Origin: Acetatifactor sp.
GTDB lineage: Bacteria > Bacillota > Clostridia > Lachnospirales > Lachnospiraceae
Length of the DNA: 7,991 nucleotides
NCBI GenBank assembly: GCA_016303085.1
Contig: JAEDMI010000114.1
Location: forward strand, 1 to 7,991
Reading direction: 5' to 3'
Below, one piece after another: positions 6,165-7,991 of the stretch (its first letter is position 1; the number at the start of each line of letters is the position of its first letter). The position numbers and the translations under genes are program-made. The notes under the pieces are model-generated. The model did not search any database. It had not been told where the DNA came from and worked only from the letters and a program-made list of their open reading frames with translations.

Positions 6165-7130
6165 TTACTTGTCCCCGCCCCGCAGCATAACCTGATTTTC
6201 ATGAACCGTCACGTTTTTCATGCTCCGCAGGAAGCTGGAAATGCGGCTGTATCCGAACTGCTTGAAATCCAGCTGTTTATACTTTTTGTGAAGCTCATCG
6301 TTCAAGGTAGACAGATTGTCCACCATGCCGCCGTTCTTCTCAATCATGCTGTAGATTTCTCTCTCCAGCTCCTCCTTGGTAAGTGAGGAACATCTCTCCA
6401 CATAATACAGCTTGTTCTTTTTAAACACACGGAGCTCCGGTATTTCCTCACCTATCATGGTGCTCAGCTTCGTATAGCCGTAGTTTCTGGAGTCAAAATC
6501 GGAGAATTTGTCGTTGAGCCTGTTACCTACCCTGGCCAAATCCACCTGTCCGCCGCCGTTTTCATTAATGACGGCAAGTATTGCCTGACACACCTCGGAG
6601 ATGGGAGTTACGTTCTGCTCCTCGGACTCTATCGCATCCGGTTCCGCGCTGGCCGCTTTATTCTGTTCCGCCACCAGATTCAGGTGGATAAACCTGTTGC
6701 AGGCTCTGGTCAGGGCAACAGGGGTCTTGGACTCTCCCATGCCCAGTACAAACATATTTTCCTCCCGAAGCCGCATGGCAAGTCTGGTAAAATCACTGTC
6801 GCTGGTGACAATGCAGAAGCCCTGTACCTTGTTCTTATAGAGTATGTCCATAGCATCGATAACCATGGCCATATCCGTGGCATTTTTTCCTGTCGTATAG
6901 GAAAACTGCTGTACCGGCATAATAGAATACTCCAGCAAAAGTTCCTCATTCCAGCCGTTACTTTTCGACCAATTGCCGTAAATACGGCGGTATGTGGACA
7001 CACCGTAGGTCTCCAGTTCTTCAAATATGGTCGCAGCATATCTGGAACTGATATTATCCGCATCAATCAGCACCGCGAACTGCATTCTTTCGTTGGACAG
7101 ATTCTCATTCATTTCCATTTTCATACCCAT
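6165..7130 (-). CDS. NYN-domain putative ribonuclease with two OST-HTH/LOTUS domains (LabA/DUF88-like)
   Basis: Predicted cytoplasmic PIN-like nuclease fused to RNA-binding domains; 321 residues from ATG 7130. The NYN domain covers about 16-150: FAVLIDADN with D23 and D25, GKNATDMAMVIDAMD with D86 and D92, and IVTSDSDF with D111 and D113, which gives the full acidic set expected for metal-dependent cleavage. A linker rich in A and E (about 155-173) leads to two OST-HTH/LOTUS domains (about 174-245 and 250-315), each ending in the characteristic FxxxxYGYxKLxxM-type segment (NYGYTKLSTM and QFGYSRISSF). The start is uncertain: ATG 7130 (GGAG 10 bases upstream) and ATG 7124 (AAAGG 7 bases upstream) are both plausible, and the frame stays open to a TTG at 7190. 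It is the first gene of an apparent operon with rarA. Substrate and cellular role are unknown. Confidence 0.85.
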   Translation of the reverse strand: MGMKMEMNENLSNERMQFAVLIDADNISSRYAATIFEELETYGVSTYRRIYGNWSKSNGWNEELLLEYSIMPVQQFSYTTGKNATDMAMVIDAMDILYKNKVQGFCIVTSDSDFTRLAMRLREENMFVLGMGESKTPVALTRACNRFIHLNLVAEQNKAASAEPDAIESEEQNVTPISEVCQAILAVINENGGGQVDLARVGNRLNDKFSDFDSRNYGYTKLSTMIGEEIPELRVFKKNKLYYVERCSSLTKEELEREIYSMIEKNGGMVDNLSTLNDELHKKYKQLDFKQFGYSRISSFLRSMKNVTVHENQVMLRGGDK

Positions 7131-7277
7131 GCCTTTCTCACTCCGGTTACCCATTCCTTTTATATCCCGGACTACCAGAAGTACCAGCAATTTCTCTGTT
7201 CTTTTCTGTGCAGGGTCAGCAGTTCACCCTCAACGAAAACAGAAAAATCCGGTATGCTGTGAATTTCCATAAAAATT

Positions 7278-7306
7278 ATTATAGCAAAGACATATTTAAG
7301 ATGCAA
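7278..7306 (-). promoter_or_regulatory. Sigma-A promoter for the NYN-rarA operon
   Basis: On the minus strand TTGCAT (7301-7306), a 17-base spacer and a consensus TATAAT (7278-7283) form a strong candidate promoter, with transcription starting near 7271. That leaves a leader of about 140 bases before the preferred NYN start. The -35 and the entire spacer fall inside the 14-bp inverted repeat at 7284-7318. Confidence 0.7.
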
Positions 7307-7318
7307 ATATGTCTTTGC
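7284..7318. repeat. Perfect 14-bp inverted repeat, operator or terminator candidate
   Basis: GCAAAGACATATTT (7284-7297) and its exact reverse complement (7305-7318) flank a 7-base centre (AAGATGC). Two readings are possible. As a DNA site it covers the -35 and spacer of the NYN-rarA promoter, the classic place for a repressor. As RNA it forms a 14-bp hairpin starting 22 bases after the stop of the oxidase pseudogene on the minus strand. The following sequence TATAATAATTTTT is T-rich but interrupted, so it would be only a fair intrinsic terminator. Both roles may apply. I recognise no known operator motif. Confidence 0.8.
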
Positions 7319-7339
7319 CATTGTTACTTTGTTTCTTTC

Positions 7340-7991
7340 TTATCTGCCTACACAGTTCATAATTTTTCGGCAGACATTTTTACATTTACATCTGATTCCC
7401 TGCTTCATCACCCTGAAAATACCCCACATACCGGATTCCACATCCCATCTCAGACTGCCGGAGCGATACAGGTAGTCTCCCGGGCAACATGCTCTGTCCT
7501 TCAGTTCCATCTGAAAGCTATTTCCTATGCTGATGGCTCCCTGCATGGGAATTACCCGGGAATGAGGATTCTCAGGCTGCTCCTTCCAGCTGCTTCCGTG
7601 GATGACAAAGCCTACATTCCTTGGCTTATCCGCAGGCATCATGGTACGGAAGACAACCCGTTCACCGGTATATGCCCTGAATACGGGAGTTGCCGGGTCG
7701 CTAGGGAGAAACTGCGATACCATTTTGCTCCGGCGGGCTCGATGATAATTGTTCCAAACAGTCCGTGGTATCTGTGGTTTCGCATATCTCCGAAGGACTG
7801 AATAATGCAGGCCCGTACTCCTTGTCGGCGTACCACAGATATTTCTTACTCTCTCCCGGCGCCACAGTCTGCTCCCGGTTGTTATAGCCCACATTGATAC
7901 CGGAATCGCACACCGGGTCATAGTGCAGGAACTGGGGATTCAGCGATACCCGCATGGAAGGCTTGTGGGGCATATCAAGGGGTACTCTGGG
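7340..7991 (-). pseudogene. Multicopper-oxidase-like (cupredoxin) gene remnant with two frame breaks, 5' end outside the window
   Basis: Family-like sequence runs through all three minus-strand frames in order. From the right edge: SLNPQFLHYDPVCDSGINVG to YLWYADKEYGP (to about 7812); then a frame carrying IIQSFGDMRNHRYHGLFG and TIIIEPAGAKWY (about 7809-7715); then a frame carrying DPATPVFRAYTGERVVFR, MMPADKPRNVGFVIHG, MQGAISIGNSFQMEL and GDYLYRSGSLRWDVESGMWG to the stop at 7340. Motifs such as HRYHGLFG and a C-terminal GMWGIFRV-type strand suggest a cupredoxin-fold multicopper oxidase related to manganese-oxidase types. The first break fits loss of one base near 7807-7812. The second, near 7695-7715, also seems to skip a stretch present in homologues I recall, so it may be a larger deletion. 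The family name is moderately sure; the disruption is clear. Confidence 0.65.

Noticed and set aside
6128..6202. Longer rarA reading frame starting at ATG 6202.
   Set aside because: The extra 25 residues do not look like the family N-terminus and would overlap the end of the NYN gene; ATG 6127 gives the normal RarA start.
7131..7190. Upstream TTG 7190 or ATG 7154 start for the NYN gene.
   Set aside because: Neither has a convincing ribosome binding site, and the added residues are not part of the NYN fold; starts at 7130 or 7124 are better supported.

Overview
The window looks like chromosomal core DNA from a Gram-positive anaerobe of the class Clostridia, probably Lachnospiraceae. The reasons are strong AGGAGG-type ribosome binding sites, sigma-A-like promoters, a DUF4364 gene (a family largely confined to Clostridia), a Rho with a long low-complexity N-terminal insert, and a short-form malic enzyme. 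No database search was possible, so family assignments rest on recognised motifs.

Layout from left to right: rpmE (L31, minus strand, 3' end outside the window) and rho (minus) form a translation/transcription housekeeping block. rpmE also has its own extended -10 promoter. A 277-base divergent region carries a rho promoter on one strand and a malic enzyme promoter on the other, with a small dyad between them. The plus-strand group follows: malic enzyme, a broken radical SAM gene (TIGR01212/YtqA-YhcC type), and a DUF4364 winged-helix gene. Its 3' end overlaps by 20 bases the 3' end of a convergent minus-strand pair, which is a NYN-nuclease/tandem-LOTUS protein followed by the AAA+ ATPase RarA. 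A good promoter overlapping a perfect 14-bp inverted repeat drives that pair. The right edge holds the remains of a multicopper-oxidase-like gene on the minus strand, with its coding sequence spread over three frames.

The most notable points are these. (1) The radical SAM gene has an apparent deletion of about 32 bases that removes the cluster-binding CxxC and shifts the frame. (2) The copper oxidase gene is disrupted at two places. (3) The large perfect inverted repeat lies exactly between the -10 and -35 of the NYN-rarA promoter. (4) A putative RNA-acting NYN/LOTUS protein sits in an apparent operon with a replication-fork ATPase. I see no tRNA, rRNA, CRISPR array, insertion sequence or phage gene, and no convincing new defence system. 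The window is mostly ordinary core genome with two decaying genes.
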